From: a virus
Virus record (IMG/VR): IMGVR_UViG_3300001870_000003
Coordinates: 1 to 41,543 of that record
Direction: 5' to 3' (one strand)
Length of the DNA: 41,543 nucleotides
Made by a program: the position numbers and the translations under genes. Shown here piece after piece: positions 13,814 through 21,854 of this stretch. Each line of letters begins with the position of its first letter. The first letter of the stretch is position 1. The notes beneath the pieces are model-generated. The model was not told the DNA's origin. It worked only from the letters and a program-made list of their open reading frames with translations, and ran no database searches.

Positions 13814-14124
13814 TTGTCAACGAGACTATCGACAGCATTCTGTCCCTTGGCGCACAGTTCGTCGGGTACTCTCAGAAGAAGACGCTCCTGACCTATCCGA
13901 TGGTCGAGGACGAGGAAGCGGACATCTGCATCCAGCCGTTCAGCGACGGTATCGTCTTCTCATACGTCAATGACGATGAACCGCTCGGTATTCTGCTCTC
14001 AACCGGAAGAGTCTGGTCATATCAGGAGTACGCCATCGTTCGTGTCGGAGATATGTTCGACGAAGGGGGATGGAAGGCGATTGAACGCGCCCTCGAGGGG
14101 GTACTTCAAGATGCTGACGACTGA
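13810..14124 (+). CDS. Hypothetical acidic protein (104 aa)
   Basis: ATGA-coupled to the membrane peptide. Beta-rich first half (FVGYSQKKTLLTYPMVEDEE), acidic overall. No motif. Its 3' end contains GAGGGGG, the SD for the FTR-like gene. Confidence 0.65.
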   Translation: MIVNETIDSILSLGAQFVGYSQKKTLLTYPMVEDEEADICIQPFSDGIVFSYVNDDEPLGILLSTGRVWSYQEYAIVRVGDMFDEGGWKAIERALEGVLQDADD

Positions 14125-14407
14125 ACAGAAGACAGCCGCGAGTGACGTCATCTCGAACTTCACAGTCGAGGAAATGCGGTGGATTGAACAGGTGCATACA
14201 GTCTCGCAGCAAAACGCGGAACTTTATGGTATGACGTTAAACCCTAATGTGGACATCGTTCTCGCCATCTGTTACCGCCTCACGTTGACGGATGGTTACT
14301 GTCCTTGTATCGCGCCCGCTGCAAGGAACTATGACACCTGTTGCCCCTGCAAGGGGATGCGGAACGACAAAGTGTGTCATTGCACCCTGTTCGTCGACAA
14401 AGTTTAG
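14111..14407 (+). CDS. Ferredoxin:thioredoxin reductase catalytic-subunit-like protein
   Basis: 98 residues from ATG 14111, SD GAGGGGG upstream. The C-terminal half carries CPC-x11-CPC-x8-CHC followed by LF, the signature of the FTR catalytic beta chain (classically CPC-x16-CPC-x8-CHC). Those cysteines bind a [4Fe-4S] cluster and form the redox-active disulfide that passes ferredoxin electrons to thioredoxin. The preceding LNPNVDIVLAICYRL also fits the family. In a phage with anaerobic NrdD it could supply reducing power for nucleotide reduction (inference). Confidence 0.8.
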   Translation: MLTTEQKTAASDVISNFTVEEMRWIEQVHTVSQQNAELYGMTLNPNVDIVLAICYRLTLTDGYCPCIAPAARNYDTCCPCKGMRNDKVCHCTLFVDKV

Positions 14408-14598
14408 TCCACGTTCAGAAACCGCGATTTACGGTATAGCGACTTGACAGTCGCCCTGCAAGGGGCTCTCCATTTTGACTATATACCCCACAGGGTATGC
14501 AACTCTTTCCATTTTGGAAACAACTGAGGAAATATCGGTAGTCTAGCGGGGCATACCCCCACCATTTTTGCCATCCCAAATAGAAAAAAGGAGTACGA
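14408..14598 (+). other. Hairpin-rich intergenic segment before dUTPase
   Basis: 191 bases with a row of short stems: GCGAC-TTGACA-GTCGC (about 14438-14453), GCCC/GGGGC, ATACCC-CACA-GGGTAT (14483-14498), TTTCCA-TTT-TGGAAA and GGGG-CATA-CCCC. CCATTTT recurs three times. The TTGACA/TTGACT hexamers lack a well-placed -10. It may be a structured 5' leader for the dUTPase gene. Confidence 0.4.
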
Positions 14599-15024
14599 AT
14601 GAATGTAAAGATTTCACTTGAAGAGGGGGCACTTTTCCCAAAGAAAGCGACACTCGGAAGCTCGGGATATGACCTCTGTGCCAACGAGAATATTTCACTC
14701 ACTGCTGGAAGCGTGTCTGTTGTCAAGACGGGCATTCATCTCGAACTCGAGCCCAATACAGAAGCGCAGATACGGAGTAGGTCAGGACTCGCAGCTAAAC
14801 ATGGAGTGTTCGTCCTGAACAGTCCCGGGACTATCGACAGTGACTACCGGGGTGAGGTCTGTGTCATCCTTGCCAATTGCGGCAACAAGGACATGGCCAT
14901 AACGAAGGGGGCGCGTATCGCACAGATGACCTTCGAAGTTATGCCAGAGGTCGATTTTATCCTGACCCCAATTTTGGGCGAAACGAAGCGTGGGGACGGC
15001 GGTCTAGGTTCGACGGGAGAATAA
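14599..15024 (+). CDS. dut: dUTPase (deoxyuridine 5'-triphosphate nucleotidohydrolase)
   Basis: 141 residues with all five trimeric dUTPase motifs in order: GSSGYDLCA, RSRSGLA, GTIDSDYRGE, GARIAQM and the C-terminal RGDGGLGSTG, which closes over the substrate. AAAAAAGGAG precedes the ATG. It hydrolyses dUTP to dUMP and pyrophosphate, limiting uracil in DNA. Full length for the family. It probably works with NrdD/NrdG and the MazG-like enzyme in nucleotide supply. Confidence 0.95.
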   Translation: MNVKISLEEGALFPKKATLGSSGYDLCANENISLTAGSVSVVKTGIHLELEPNTEAQIRSRSGLAAKHGVFVLNSPGTIDSDYRGEVCVILANCGNKDMAITKGARIAQMTFEVMPEVDFILTPILGETKRGDGGLGSTGE

Positions 15025-15025
15025 C

Positions 15026-15229
15026 ATGAGCGCGATAAAGGAGAAAGTCGCAGAACGGGCAACGCAGAAGAAGGTAGGATACGTTGCCATTTACAGCACG
15101 GGTGATTATGGAGGCCGAATCTTAGATAGGGGTAATGCCTACCTTTACGAGAACAAGCACGAATGTGAGGATAACTGCTCAGGAGATGACAATTTTGTCA
15201 CCGTCGCTGAGGTCACTTGGGAAGACTGA
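15026..15229 (+). CDS. Hypothetical small protein (67 aa)
   Basis: ATG one base after the dUTPase stop. Basic N-terminal helix (KEKVAERATQKK), acidic C-terminus with two Cys (HECEDNCSGDD). No recognised motif. Confidence 0.6.
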   Translation: MSAIKEKVAERATQKKVGYVAIYSTGDYGGRILDRGNAYLYENKHECEDNCSGDDNFVTVAEVTWED

Positions 15230-15230
15230 T

Positions 15231-15827
15231 ATGGAAAACAGGTACATGCTGAAAGACGCCCTGCTGTTGCTCGAGCAGGGGGAATATCTTGGGTGTCATT
15301 ATCGTATCATCTCCTATGGACGGTTCCCGGGTGTCTACATCGCCCCGAACGTTCACTCCTGTTACTACTGCAACGTGAAGATGTCCGAGGAAGTGTTCAA
15401 TACCGACCCAATGTTCAAAGACAAGAAGTGTTTCTTCGACTTAGGCGGTTTTCCCGACCAAGCATCGCAGCTCAACCCGCAGTATACGCCAGACGGTAAC
15501 GTCGCGTGGTGGTTCGGATGGGCGTATAACGGGATTGGTGACTATCAGGCGGGAAGAGAGGTGGGTAGGGAATGGACGACCGCAGAGATGGTCGAAGCGG
15601 CCAAGCGTGTCATTGACACCATAGTCGGTGAAGAACAACAGAGGCTCATACTCGGTGTGAAGAAGGACGAAATACTCGACACGGAGAAGGACGAAATACT
15701 CGACGTGAAGAAGGACAACATTCTCCTCATCGAAGGGGATGCAAAGCCAAAGAACAAAGGGGGCAGACCGCGTGGCACGGGTAAAGGACATACAAATAAA
15801 CCAACGAAACGAAAGCCCTCTTCCTGA
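15231..15827 (+). CDS. Hypothetical protein with AT-hook-like tail (198 aa)
   Basis: ATG 15231 preferred over 15135, which overlaps the previous gene heavily. The N-terminal domain has a Cys pair (SCYYCNVKM). Residues about 142-162 are a short tandem repeat of KKDEILD/EKDEILD (24-bp unit, 15657-15728). The tail GGRPRGTGKGHTNKPTKRK has the GRPRG core of AT-hooks, which bind the minor groove of AT-rich DNA. A DNA-associated role is plausible; otherwise unknown. Confidence 0.7.
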   Translation: MENRYMLKDALLLLEQGEYLGCHYRIISYGRFPGVYIAPNVHSCYYCNVKMSEEVFNTDPMFKDKKCFFDLGGFPDQASQLNPQYTPDGNVAWWFGWAYNGIGDYQAGREVGREWTTAEMVEAAKRVIDTIVGEEQQRLILGVKKDEILDTEKDEILDVKKDNILLIEGDAKPKNKGGRPRGTGKGHTNKPTKRKPSS

Positions 15828-16677
15828 TTTCATAGCGGGGCAGAATGACGGATACGACTTTATGCAGAATCTCGTACAGCTCGAGGCGGAAGCACTTACG
15901 GCGTTAGGAACTCCGGCTCTCCCGGCAGAGGAACCGAAGGCTGTCGTTCAGCGCCCGTGGAGTTATACCCGTCTGAGTAAGTTCGACATCTGTCCTTCCT
16001 CTTACAAGAAGGTTTACATTCAACACATGAAACCGCCACAGGCTCCTGCTGCGCTGTACGGTATCATTCTCCACGAGTATGCGGCAGAACTCCTTGCAAA
16101 GAAAGCGGGTATCGAGTTCACTCCCAAGAGTCTCGCGCAAAACATCTTCGATTCATCGCCTGTCGATTGGAGTCAAGAGTCACTCGAGGACATGCTCGAC
16201 CGGATAGAAAAGATACGCTCGAGTCTATTCTCCTATGACTTCCCGTACATGCCGAAGGTTGTGGAACACAAGTTCAACATCACTGTCGACGGCGACGACT
16301 TCACGGGGATAGGCGACGTTATCACGGACGACAACCGTCTTATCGACCACAAGTTTGTGACAAAGAAGCACTCGAGCAGGAGTCCGATGCAACTCGGCCT
16401 CTACTCGATGGGTTTTCCAGAAGTGACGTCGGGGGTGTATGAGGAAATCTACCTGACAAAGGGTGGCAAGTTCTCGGTGAACATGATTTCCGTGACCGCC
16501 GCTGAATTAGAGGAAGGGAAGGCACAGGCGTTCTATATCTTGTCGCAGATTAAGAAGGCGACTGTTGACGGTGTTTTTCCTCACCACTATGGCTGGATGT
16601 GCAAAAACTGTGCATTCAAAGAGACGTGCGCGACAGAGGTAGCAGCGGGCGAGCCCGTTGTCAACATATCACACTAA
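15772..16677 (+). CDS. PD-(D/E)XK nuclease, Cas4/RecB-like with Fe-S cysteines
   Basis: 301 residues from GTG 15772 (AAAGGGGG 9 bases upstream); ATG 15739 is an alternative. A first Cys in SKFDICPSSYKK (about residue 74) and a late cluster CKNCAFKETC (about 277-286) match the [4Fe-4S] ligands of Cas4 and AddB. Between them are LHEYAAELL, GIGDVI and LIDHKF, the catalytic His, Asp and (D)-x-K elements. Such phage nucleases act as 5'-3' exonucleases in recombination or repair. No CRISPR array or cas genes are near, so no CRISPR role is claimed. Confidence 0.85.
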   Translation: MARVKDIQINQRNESPLPDFIAGQNDGYDFMQNLVQLEAEALTALGTPALPAEEPKAVVQRPWSYTRLSKFDICPSSYKKVYIQHMKPPQAPAALYGIILHEYAAELLAKKAGIEFTPKSLAQNIFDSSPVDWSQESLEDMLDRIEKIRSSLFSYDFPYMPKVVEHKFNITVDGDDFTGIGDVITDDNRLIDHKFVTKKHSSRSPMQLGLYSMGFPEVTSGVYEEIYLTKGGKFSVNMISVTAAELEEGKAQAFYILSQIKKATVDGVFPHHYGWMCKNCAFKETCATEVAAGEPVVNISH

Positions 16678-16682
16678 CACAC

Positions 16683-16710
16683 TTGTGTAAGTACGTCATT
16701 ATGCTATACT
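16683..16710 (+). promoter_or_regulatory. Sigma70-type promoter with extended -10
   Basis: TTGTGT (16683-16688), 16 bases, then TATACT (16705-16710) preceded by TGC, a good extended -10 (TGnTATAAT). It lies in the 64-base gap before the gene at 16742 and would drive the OB-fold/HNH/nrdD block. Confidence 0.6.
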
Positions 16711-16741
16711 ATTAATGTACAACAACATAAAAGGGAGAGAG

Positions 16742-16897
16742 ATGATTAGAGTCACCGCTATTGATGACGAAGGGCTTGAAATGACTGTTGCGGAAATCAA
16801 AGATAACGAATACGAGGAAATTTACCCGTCCTTTTTTGCATACGGAGTTTTTCTTAAGATTGAATACCTTGGCAACGCCAAAAAGGAGAAGAAATGA
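16742..16897 (+). CDS. Hypothetical small protein (51 aa)
   Basis: ATG 16742 with AAGGGAGAG upstream, just after the promoter. Acidic first half (DDEGLEMTVAEIKDNEYEE), hydrophobic patch, basic tail. Overlaps the next ATG by 4 bases. Function unknown. Confidence 0.6.
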   Translation: MIRVTAIDDEGLEMTVAEIKDNEYEEIYPSFFAYGVFLKIEYLGNAKKEKK

Positions 16898-17655
16898 TAG
16901 TAGAGGTGCGCGAAGTTATCAAGTTGCAGGAAGGTATCCAGACCCAGTACGGCACGAAGGCCCACAGCACCCTGAAGGTTTACTTGCCCGATAATCAAAC
17001 GGAATATGTGATTGGCCTGTGGCGCAAGGCTGCGGTCGGAGACACCATCGTGGGCGAATTCAAGGAGTATGACACTAAGAATGGCTATTACCCCTTCAAG
17101 ATGGAGAAACTCATCGCTAAAGACCCGAGTGCCGCTGCTCCCGCTCCTGCTGCTCCTGCTGCTGGCGCTCCTGTTCCGCCACCTCCCGGTCAGACTCCGC
17201 CGCCGCCCATGCCAGCGCCCGCTGCACCTGTTTCTGCACCTGCGGCAACGCCCGCTGCACAGAGTCCCCCGCCGCCACGCACGGACAAGGAAGAGTTCGA
17301 GAGGAAGAAAGACCCCGAATCTCAGGGGTATATCAATAGAAACGCCATCTTTGGACACGTTATGGACGCCCTGTCCAATCGCAAGGAAATCGATGACATC
17401 GACGTCGAGAAGTTACTTATGACGGGCGAGGAGTTTGTTTTTAACGGAAAGCATGTCAACTGGTCGACGAAGGAACAGCACACAGACCTCGTCAAGACGT
17501 ATGGAGAAGAGCAGGTTCACACCTTCATCCAACTTACAAAGGGGAAGAGAAGTCTGCGCCTGTTGACGTATGAGGAAGCGGAGGAACTGATTGAAGCCAA
17601 CAGCGAAAAGAAGGGAAGCGAAAGCACCACAGAAAAGCTTGGAGAGCCCGACTAG
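16894..17655 (+). CDS. Possible OB-fold DNA-binding protein with Ala/Pro linker
   Basis: 253 residues. The N-terminal about 75 residues (IKLQEGIQTQYGTKAHSTLKV ending in GYYPFKMEKL) have the strand spacing and GKYGTK-like, Trp and KGYY features seen in OB-fold single-strand-binding proteins. A low-complexity Ala/Pro linker follows (about 79-128), then a C-terminal helical domain (about 130-253). It sits between the Cas4-like nuclease and the HNH/NrdD genes, which fits replication or recombination. The OB assignment is only suggestive. Confidence 0.65.
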   Translation: MIVEVREVIKLQEGIQTQYGTKAHSTLKVYLPDNQTEYVIGLWRKAAVGDTIVGEFKEYDTKNGYYPFKMEKLIAKDPSAAAPAPAAPAAGAPVPPPPGQTPPPPMPAPAAPVSAPAATPAAQSPPPPRTDKEEFERKKDPESQGYINRNAIFGHVMDALSNRKEIDDIDVEKLLMTGEEFVFNGKHVNWSTKEQHTDLVKTYGEEQVHTFIQLTKGKRSLRLLTYEEAEELIEANSEKKGSESTTEKLGEPD

Positions 17656-18043
17656 AGAATACAGAGCTCCGTTTGCTCCAAAGATACTTGCACCGAAAAC
17701 GAAAAAAGACCCGGACTACCATCCAGCGTTTGAACCAACGATAGCAAAGAAAAGTGCATCGCGGGACTTCGATGAAGAAGCCCGCGATGCGTACCTTGAA
17801 GAAAATGAGTTCTGTTTCTTTTGTCTGCTCAAGGGCATCCTACGTCCGGCCATATATGTCCATCACCTTCTCCGGCGTATCACCCATCCAGAACTCATCA
17901 ACAACAAGCGCAACTTTGTCCAAGTCTGCGCCATCTGTCATCTCGTCCTGCACAATCAGGCGGGGACTATTGAGGAACAACAGCTCTACGAAAAACTGGA
18001 ACAGAAATTACTACTTGAAAGGGGTCTCAATGTCAGAGATTGA
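17591..18043 (+). CDS. HNH nuclease family protein (150 aa)
   Basis: TTG 17591 follows GGAGG with 6-base spacing. The N-terminus is basic and Pro-rich. The C-terminal domain has CFFCLLKG, then YVHHLLRR and VCAICHLVLH: a CxxC ... HH ... CxxCH arrangement typical of zinc-stabilised HNH nucleases, where the first His of HH is catalytic. This family is different from the three HNH-like genes at 8535, 12017 and 12891. It could be a recombination or packaging nuclease, or a homing gene. Confidence 0.75.
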   Translation: MKPTAKRREAKAPQKSLESPTREYRAPFAPKILAPKTKKDPDYHPAFEPTIAKKSASRDFDEEARDAYLEENEFCFFCLLKGILRPAIYVHHLLRRITHPELINNKRNFVQVCAICHLVLHNQAGTIEEQQLYEKLEQKLLLERGLNVRD

Positions 18044-19781
18044 AAGTTATATCAACCATTCGAACTGGAGAATCAAACAAAACTCCAATACATCTTTTTC
18101 CGTTTCCGATATGGAAGCAAAGATTGCAGAGAAGGAATCTGCAAGGTGGTGGTTCTCACAGTATTCATCGGAAATTGCTGAGGCCCATCGCGTCGGGGCG
18201 CTCTACCTGCACAACCTCGGGAGAGTCACGACCTACTGTATGGGATGGGACTTGCGGGCATTGCTCGCCAAGGGCTTTGGGGGAAACCCTGACTTCCTGA
18301 GTTCAAAACCGCCGCATCATCTGCGGGTCGCTTTTCTGCAGATGGCAAACTTTCTGTATACCGTACAGGGCGAGGCTGCAGGCGCACAGGCGTTTAGTAA
18401 CGTCGACACCCTACTCGCGCCCTACATCCGCTACGAGAACATGTCGGACAAGGAACTCGAGCAGGCTATCCAAGAGCTCGTCTACAATCTGAATGTTCCG
18501 ACCCGCGCTAGCGGACAGCCCCCGTTCCTCAACTTCCAACTCGACCTCGTCGCGCCGAAGAGCCTCGCGTCTCAACAGGTGATGATAGGCGACATCAAGT
18601 ATACGACCTACTACACTTACGGCGATTTTCAGCCAGAGATGGACAGGTTTAACAAGGCGTTTGCCAAGGTCATGATGACGGGTGACGGTGGGGGCAAACC
18701 ATTCAGCTTTCCTATCCCAACGTATTCTCTTCCGAATCTGCAGCGCGTAGATATCCCCGAGATTTGGGAGATGACTGCGAAATATGGTCTCCCTTACTTC
18801 ATGATGGATGCGACCAGTGATGACGCCTACTCGATGTGCTGTCATCTCAGACTTGAGAAAAAACTTCTGATGTTCAGGAGCGGCGGTATCTTCGCCAAGT
18901 TCCCGCTCACGGGTTCCATCGGTGTTGTGACTATTTCGCTCCCGGCAATGTCCGCGATGAAGGGACACTCAAGTTTCTTCGATGTCTTGGCGCACTACAT
19001 GGACTTGGCTAGGGATTCCCTGCTTATCAAGGGGAAAATCCTCGAAGGATTCATGGACAAGGGACTCTATCCTTACAGCAAATACTGGCTGCAGGACATC
19101 AAGAGTAATACGGGCAGTTACTTTGGCAACCACTTCCGCACCATTGGTCTCGTCGGGATGAACGAAGCGTGTCTTATGGAGACGGGCAAGGGCATCAACA
19201 CGGAGGGCGGGCGCGATTGGGCAAAGAGAGTCCTCGAGTTCATGGCACTGACTACGAATGACTACACCGATGAAACAGGATTCCTCTTCAATCTTGAGGC
19301 GACCCCCGCCGAGACAGCCGCGCACTATTGCGCCCGGGGCAACATCAAGGCTGGTTTGGACGTCAAACACTCCGGTACGAAGGAGACTCCTTACTACACA
19401 GCGAGTTCACTGCTCCCATCTTCTTTCGATGGCGGACTGTGGGCTGCGCTAGATAACCAGAACAAACTACAACCGCTGTACACGGGTGGAACTGTGTTTC
19501 ACATCTTTAGCGAACACCAGTTCACCCCAAAGCAGACAGAGAAGCTCATCTTCGCCATCAAGGAGAAGTACCAGCTTCCCTACATCACCTTCACTCCGAA
19601 CATCCGTATCTGTCCCGAGCACGGTTGGATTCCCGACGATGTGCAGGGAAAGTGTCCCATCTGTGGGGCTGAGGTTACGGTTTACAGCCGCCCGGTCGGA
19701 TACCTGCGACCCGTCAAGGGATTTTCTGATGCGAAACAGGAAGAGTTTAGGGCTCGTCACTTCTTCGATGAGGGTCTCTAG
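18030..19781 (+). CDS. nrdD: Anaerobic (class III) ribonucleoside-triphosphate reductase
   Basis: 583 residues from ATG 18030 (GAAAGGGG upstream). The family's active-site cysteines are in SMCCHLRL (about residue 270). Near the end is a Zn-type site (ICPEHG ... CPICGAE) and the glycyl-radical loop RPVGYLRPV, with Gly about 557. The N-terminal ATP-cone of cellular enzymes is missing, as in T4 NrdD, so dATP inhibition is probably lost. It reduces ribonucleotides to deoxyribonucleotides using a glycyl radical made by NrdG (21154). This implies replication without oxygen. Confidence 0.95.
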   Translation: MSEIESYINHSNWRIKQNSNTSFSVSDMEAKIAEKESARWWFSQYSSEIAEAHRVGALYLHNLGRVTTYCMGWDLRALLAKGFGGNPDFLSSKPPHHLRVAFLQMANFLYTVQGEAAGAQAFSNVDTLLAPYIRYENMSDKELEQAIQELVYNLNVPTRASGQPPFLNFQLDLVAPKSLASQQVMIGDIKYTTYYTYGDFQPEMDRFNKAFAKVMMTGDGGGKPFSFPIPTYSLPNLQRVDIPEIWEMTAKYGLPYFMMDATSDDAYSMCCHLRLEKKLLMFRSGGIFAKFPLTGSIGVVTISLPAMSAMKGHSSFFDVLAHYMDLARDSLLIKGKILEGFMDKGLYPYSKYWLQDIKSNTGSYFGNHFRTIGLVGMNEACLMETGKGINTEGGRDWAKRVLEFMALTTNDYTDETGFLFNLEATPAETAAHYCARGNIKAGLDVKHSGTKETPYYTASSLLPSSFDGGLWAALDNQNKLQPLYTGGTVFHIFSEHQFTPKQTEKLIFAIKEKYQLPYITFTPNIRICPEHGWIPDDVQGKCPICGAEVTVYSRPVGYLRPVKGFSDAKQEEFRARHFFDEGL

Positions 19782-20098
19782 TGAAAAAGAAAGTCACTGC
19801 AGATAGTTCTGAACCGAAGAAGATACTCGAAAAGGATGTCTGTAAGACTCTTAGAGTCTACTGGAAGAAAAACGGTTGGTTCTACGCACGGAATCAGCAA
19901 GGTTTAGGCTGCAAGCGAGGCGTAGCCGACTACACGGTCATCTATAAAGGGAAAACCGCGTATGTCGAGGCAAAATCCCCAATAGGCAGACAGAGCACAC
20001 CACAGAAAGAGTTCGAAGCAGAAGTCAAGGAAGCAGGCGGTTTGTACATCGTAGTCCACAGCCTCGATGAATTTTTTAGACTTTGGAACGTAACCTAG
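19781..20098 (+). CDS. VRR-NUC domain nuclease
   Basis: 105 residues, GTG 19781 sharing a base with the nrdD stop. The VRR-NUC signature is complete: GVADYTVIYKGKTAYVEAKS (Asp and ExK of the PD-(D/E)XK core), GRQSTPQKEFE and AGGLYIVVHS. Stand-alone VRR-NUC proteins are common in phages next to replication genes and are thought to cut branched or single-strand junction DNA. Full length for the small type. Confidence 0.9.
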   Translation: MKKKVTADSSEPKKILEKDVCKTLRVYWKKNGWFYARNQQGLGCKRGVADYTVIYKGKTAYVEAKSPIGRQSTPQKEFEAEVKEAGGLYIVVHSLDEFFRLWNVT

Positions 20099-20118
20099 TC
20101 ATAGAAAAAGGAGAATCT

Positions 20119-20385
20119 ATGCCTGATTTTAGTAATGTTAGTCCAAACGCTTTTGAGAAGTACCTGAACAAGCCGAACACCCTCGAGGTCATCTTCACGG
20201 CGCTTATCGGTCTCATTGTCACCCTTCTCGTCGACTTCGGCTTTGCACTCCTGTGGGTGAAGTGGGTCATCCTGCCGACTTACCTGTCACTCAAACATGT
20301 CGCGCTTCCCTACTGGGGGGTTGTCGGACTCTACATGATTGTCATCTCACTGATTCACCAAGCGACGCCAAACAAGTTGAAGTAA
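20119..20385 (+). CDS. Small membrane protein with two transmembrane helices (88 aa)
   Basis: ATG 20119 follows AAAAAGGAG. Two hydrophobic segments, VIFTALIGLIVTLLVDFGFA (about 24-43) and a second around YWGVVGLYMIVISLI (about 66-80). No family recognised. Could be a host-membrane-directed early protein. Confidence 0.7.
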   Translation: MPDFSNVSPNAFEKYLNKPNTLEVIFTALIGLIVTLLVDFGFALLWVKWVILPTYLSLKHVALPYWGVVGLYMIVISLIHQATPNKLK

Positions 20386-20397
20386 TAGGGGGAGAGC

Positions 20398-20847
20398 ATG
20401 GGACAGACAGAGACGTTGTTCGAACAGTGGATGAACCAGAAATACCTCGTCGAAGACCTTGCCAAAGCCCCTGAAATCAAACTGTACGCCGAGGCTCAGG
20501 CAAAAGTCAGTGAAATCGAGTCGCAGTTCAAACAGGCGATGAAGGACGAAGACATCGACGAGTTGAAGGCTGGCAAGTGGGAAGTCACGATGAAGACCCG
20601 CACGAACAAACCAACAGTCGAGTACAAAATCGACGCTATCGAGAAAGAACCGTGGGCTGCTGGTTGTATCATTAAGGCGGTCAACTCGACAGTCTTCGAC
20701 GCCATCATCAAGGGTTTAGGCGTGAAACCCGACCCTTACGTCACGGTCACAGCCGGAACGACAACAAAGGCAGTCACCATTAAGGAACTGCCAGAAGGAT
20801 ACGAGTTCTTCGGCAAACCTGCCACGAAAAAGGAGGCAGCAGCATGA
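20398..20847 (+). CDS. Hypothetical protein (149 aa)
   Basis: ATG 20398 with GGGGGAG upstream. Helical, acidic N-terminal half (QAKVSEIESQFKQAMKDEDI) and a beta-rich part (GKWEVTMKTRTNKPTVEYK). Ends in a basic-Ala tail. In these replication-type operons such proteins are often DNA-associated, but no motif proves it. Confidence 0.7.
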   Translation: MGQTETLFEQWMNQKYLVEDLAKAPEIKLYAEAQAKVSEIESQFKQAMKDEDIDELKAGKWEVTMKTRTNKPTVEYKIDAIEKEPWAAGCIIKAVNSTVFDAIIKGLGVKPDPYVTVTAGTTTKAVTIKELPEGYEFFGKPATKKEAAA

Positions 20848-21185
20848 TTATAAGAATAAAAGACGCCAAGACGGGAAAAATGAAGGTCATCGGAATGGTT
20901 GAGAACGGCATCTTCTTCAAGACGGTCAACAGCCAGCGGCACAAATTCCTCAAGTTTAACGCTTATGGCATCCAGAGCAGCGTTGTCGAGAAGTTCGGAG
21001 AGAACGACGTGCGCCGCGTTCGCATCACAGAATCGGATACCGGAGACATCTACGAGAGCACGAAATCTGATTGGGAGAATGCCGACTCGGTCAACCTTGG
21101 GTATGGGAAACAACAGATGGTTCCCGTCTCTGCGATGAGGAAAATCGGATTCTATGACCAGTCACATCAACTTGTCAAGTTCTAG
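20844..21185 (+). CDS. Hypothetical protein (113 aa)
   Basis: ATGA-coupled to the previous gene. Beta-rich and basic (MIIRIKDAKTGKMKVIGM ...), with no catalytic signature. Its end overlaps the NrdG start by 32 bases. Confidence 0.7.
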   Translation: MIIRIKDAKTGKMKVIGMVENGIFFKTVNSQRHKFLKFNAYGIQSSVVEKFGENDVRRVRITESDTGDIYESTKSDWENADSVNLGYGKQQMVPVSAMRKIGFYDQSHQLVKF

Positions 21186-21693
21186 GAGTTACACTAGCGT
21201 CCACTCGTTTGTCGATTTGACAGCAGAAGTCCCCGGGTGTATCTCCGGGACGCTGCTCTTCCAAGGTTGTAACTTGGAATGTCCCTTCTGTTTCAACAAA
21301 GAACTGATGGTTGAGTACGAATCCCCCTTCTCCCGGTATCAGTCTATCTTGAAGAACATCCTCGAGCACCCGTACAATGGCATCGCATTTGGCGGCGGGG
21401 AGCCGTTGCTATACCAGAAGGAACTTGTCGGCATCATCATGAACGACATCCCCGAAGTGTGGCACAAGGCAATCTACACGAACTTCACGGAATCCTTCAT
21501 GCCCGGACTGTTCGACCTCATAGACTACTGGTTCGTCAGTCTGAAGCCAAAAGACTACTACGCAGTCGCACAATGGCGTCGACTCACCTTCAATCTCGGA
21601 CTGTATGGTCAGTCGCCGAAGGTTAAGTTTGTTGAGGTTGAAGGACATGGACTTGCTGAACAACTCAAATACGTCGACCCAAAGGAGTTGTGA
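21154..21693 (+). CDS. nrdG: Anaerobic RNR activating enzyme (radical SAM)
   Basis: 179 residues. CNLECPFC (Cys 39, 43, 46) is the CxxxCxxC [4Fe-4S] motif of radical-SAM enzymes, and FGGGEPLL is the SAM-binding GGE motif. It makes the glycyl radical on NrdD using SAM and a reduced flavodoxin or ferredoxin. ATG 21154 lies inside the upstream gene. A strong AGGAG at 21184-21188 is followed in frame only by non-standard codons, so the real start may be a little downstream. Confidence 0.9.
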   Translation: MTSHINLSSSRSYTSVHSFVDLTAEVPGCISGTLLFQGCNLECPFCFNKELMVEYESPFSRYQSILKNILEHPYNGIAFGGGEPLLYQKELVGIIMNDIPEVWHKAIYTNFTESFMPGLFDLIDYWFVSLKPKDYYAVAQWRRLTFNLGLYGQSPKVKFVEVEGHGLAEQLKYVDPKEL

Positions 21694-21854
21694 TGTGGTG
21701 GTTAGCAATCTGGCTTTTGTTATGTTCCCTTGGCGCGGCGGGTCAACCTATTGCAACAGCAATCTATGTTGTTGGCTTCGTTGTGGCAATCGGACTGGCA
21801 ATCATCATCAACCATCTTGAAGAGGGCGTCGTAGTCAGAAAGAGGCAACCATGA
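21693..21854 (+). CDS. Small membrane protein, two helices (53 aa)
   Basis: AAAGGAG precedes ATG 21693, which overlaps the nrdG stop. Two hydrophobic segments, WWLAIWLLLCSLGAA and IYVVGFVVAIGLAIIIN, with a basic tail (VVVRKRQP). Ends overlapping the next ATG by 4 bases. Function unknown. Confidence 0.65.
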   Translation: MWWLAIWLLLCSLGAAGQPIATAIYVVGFVVAIGLAIIINHLEEGVVVRKRQP

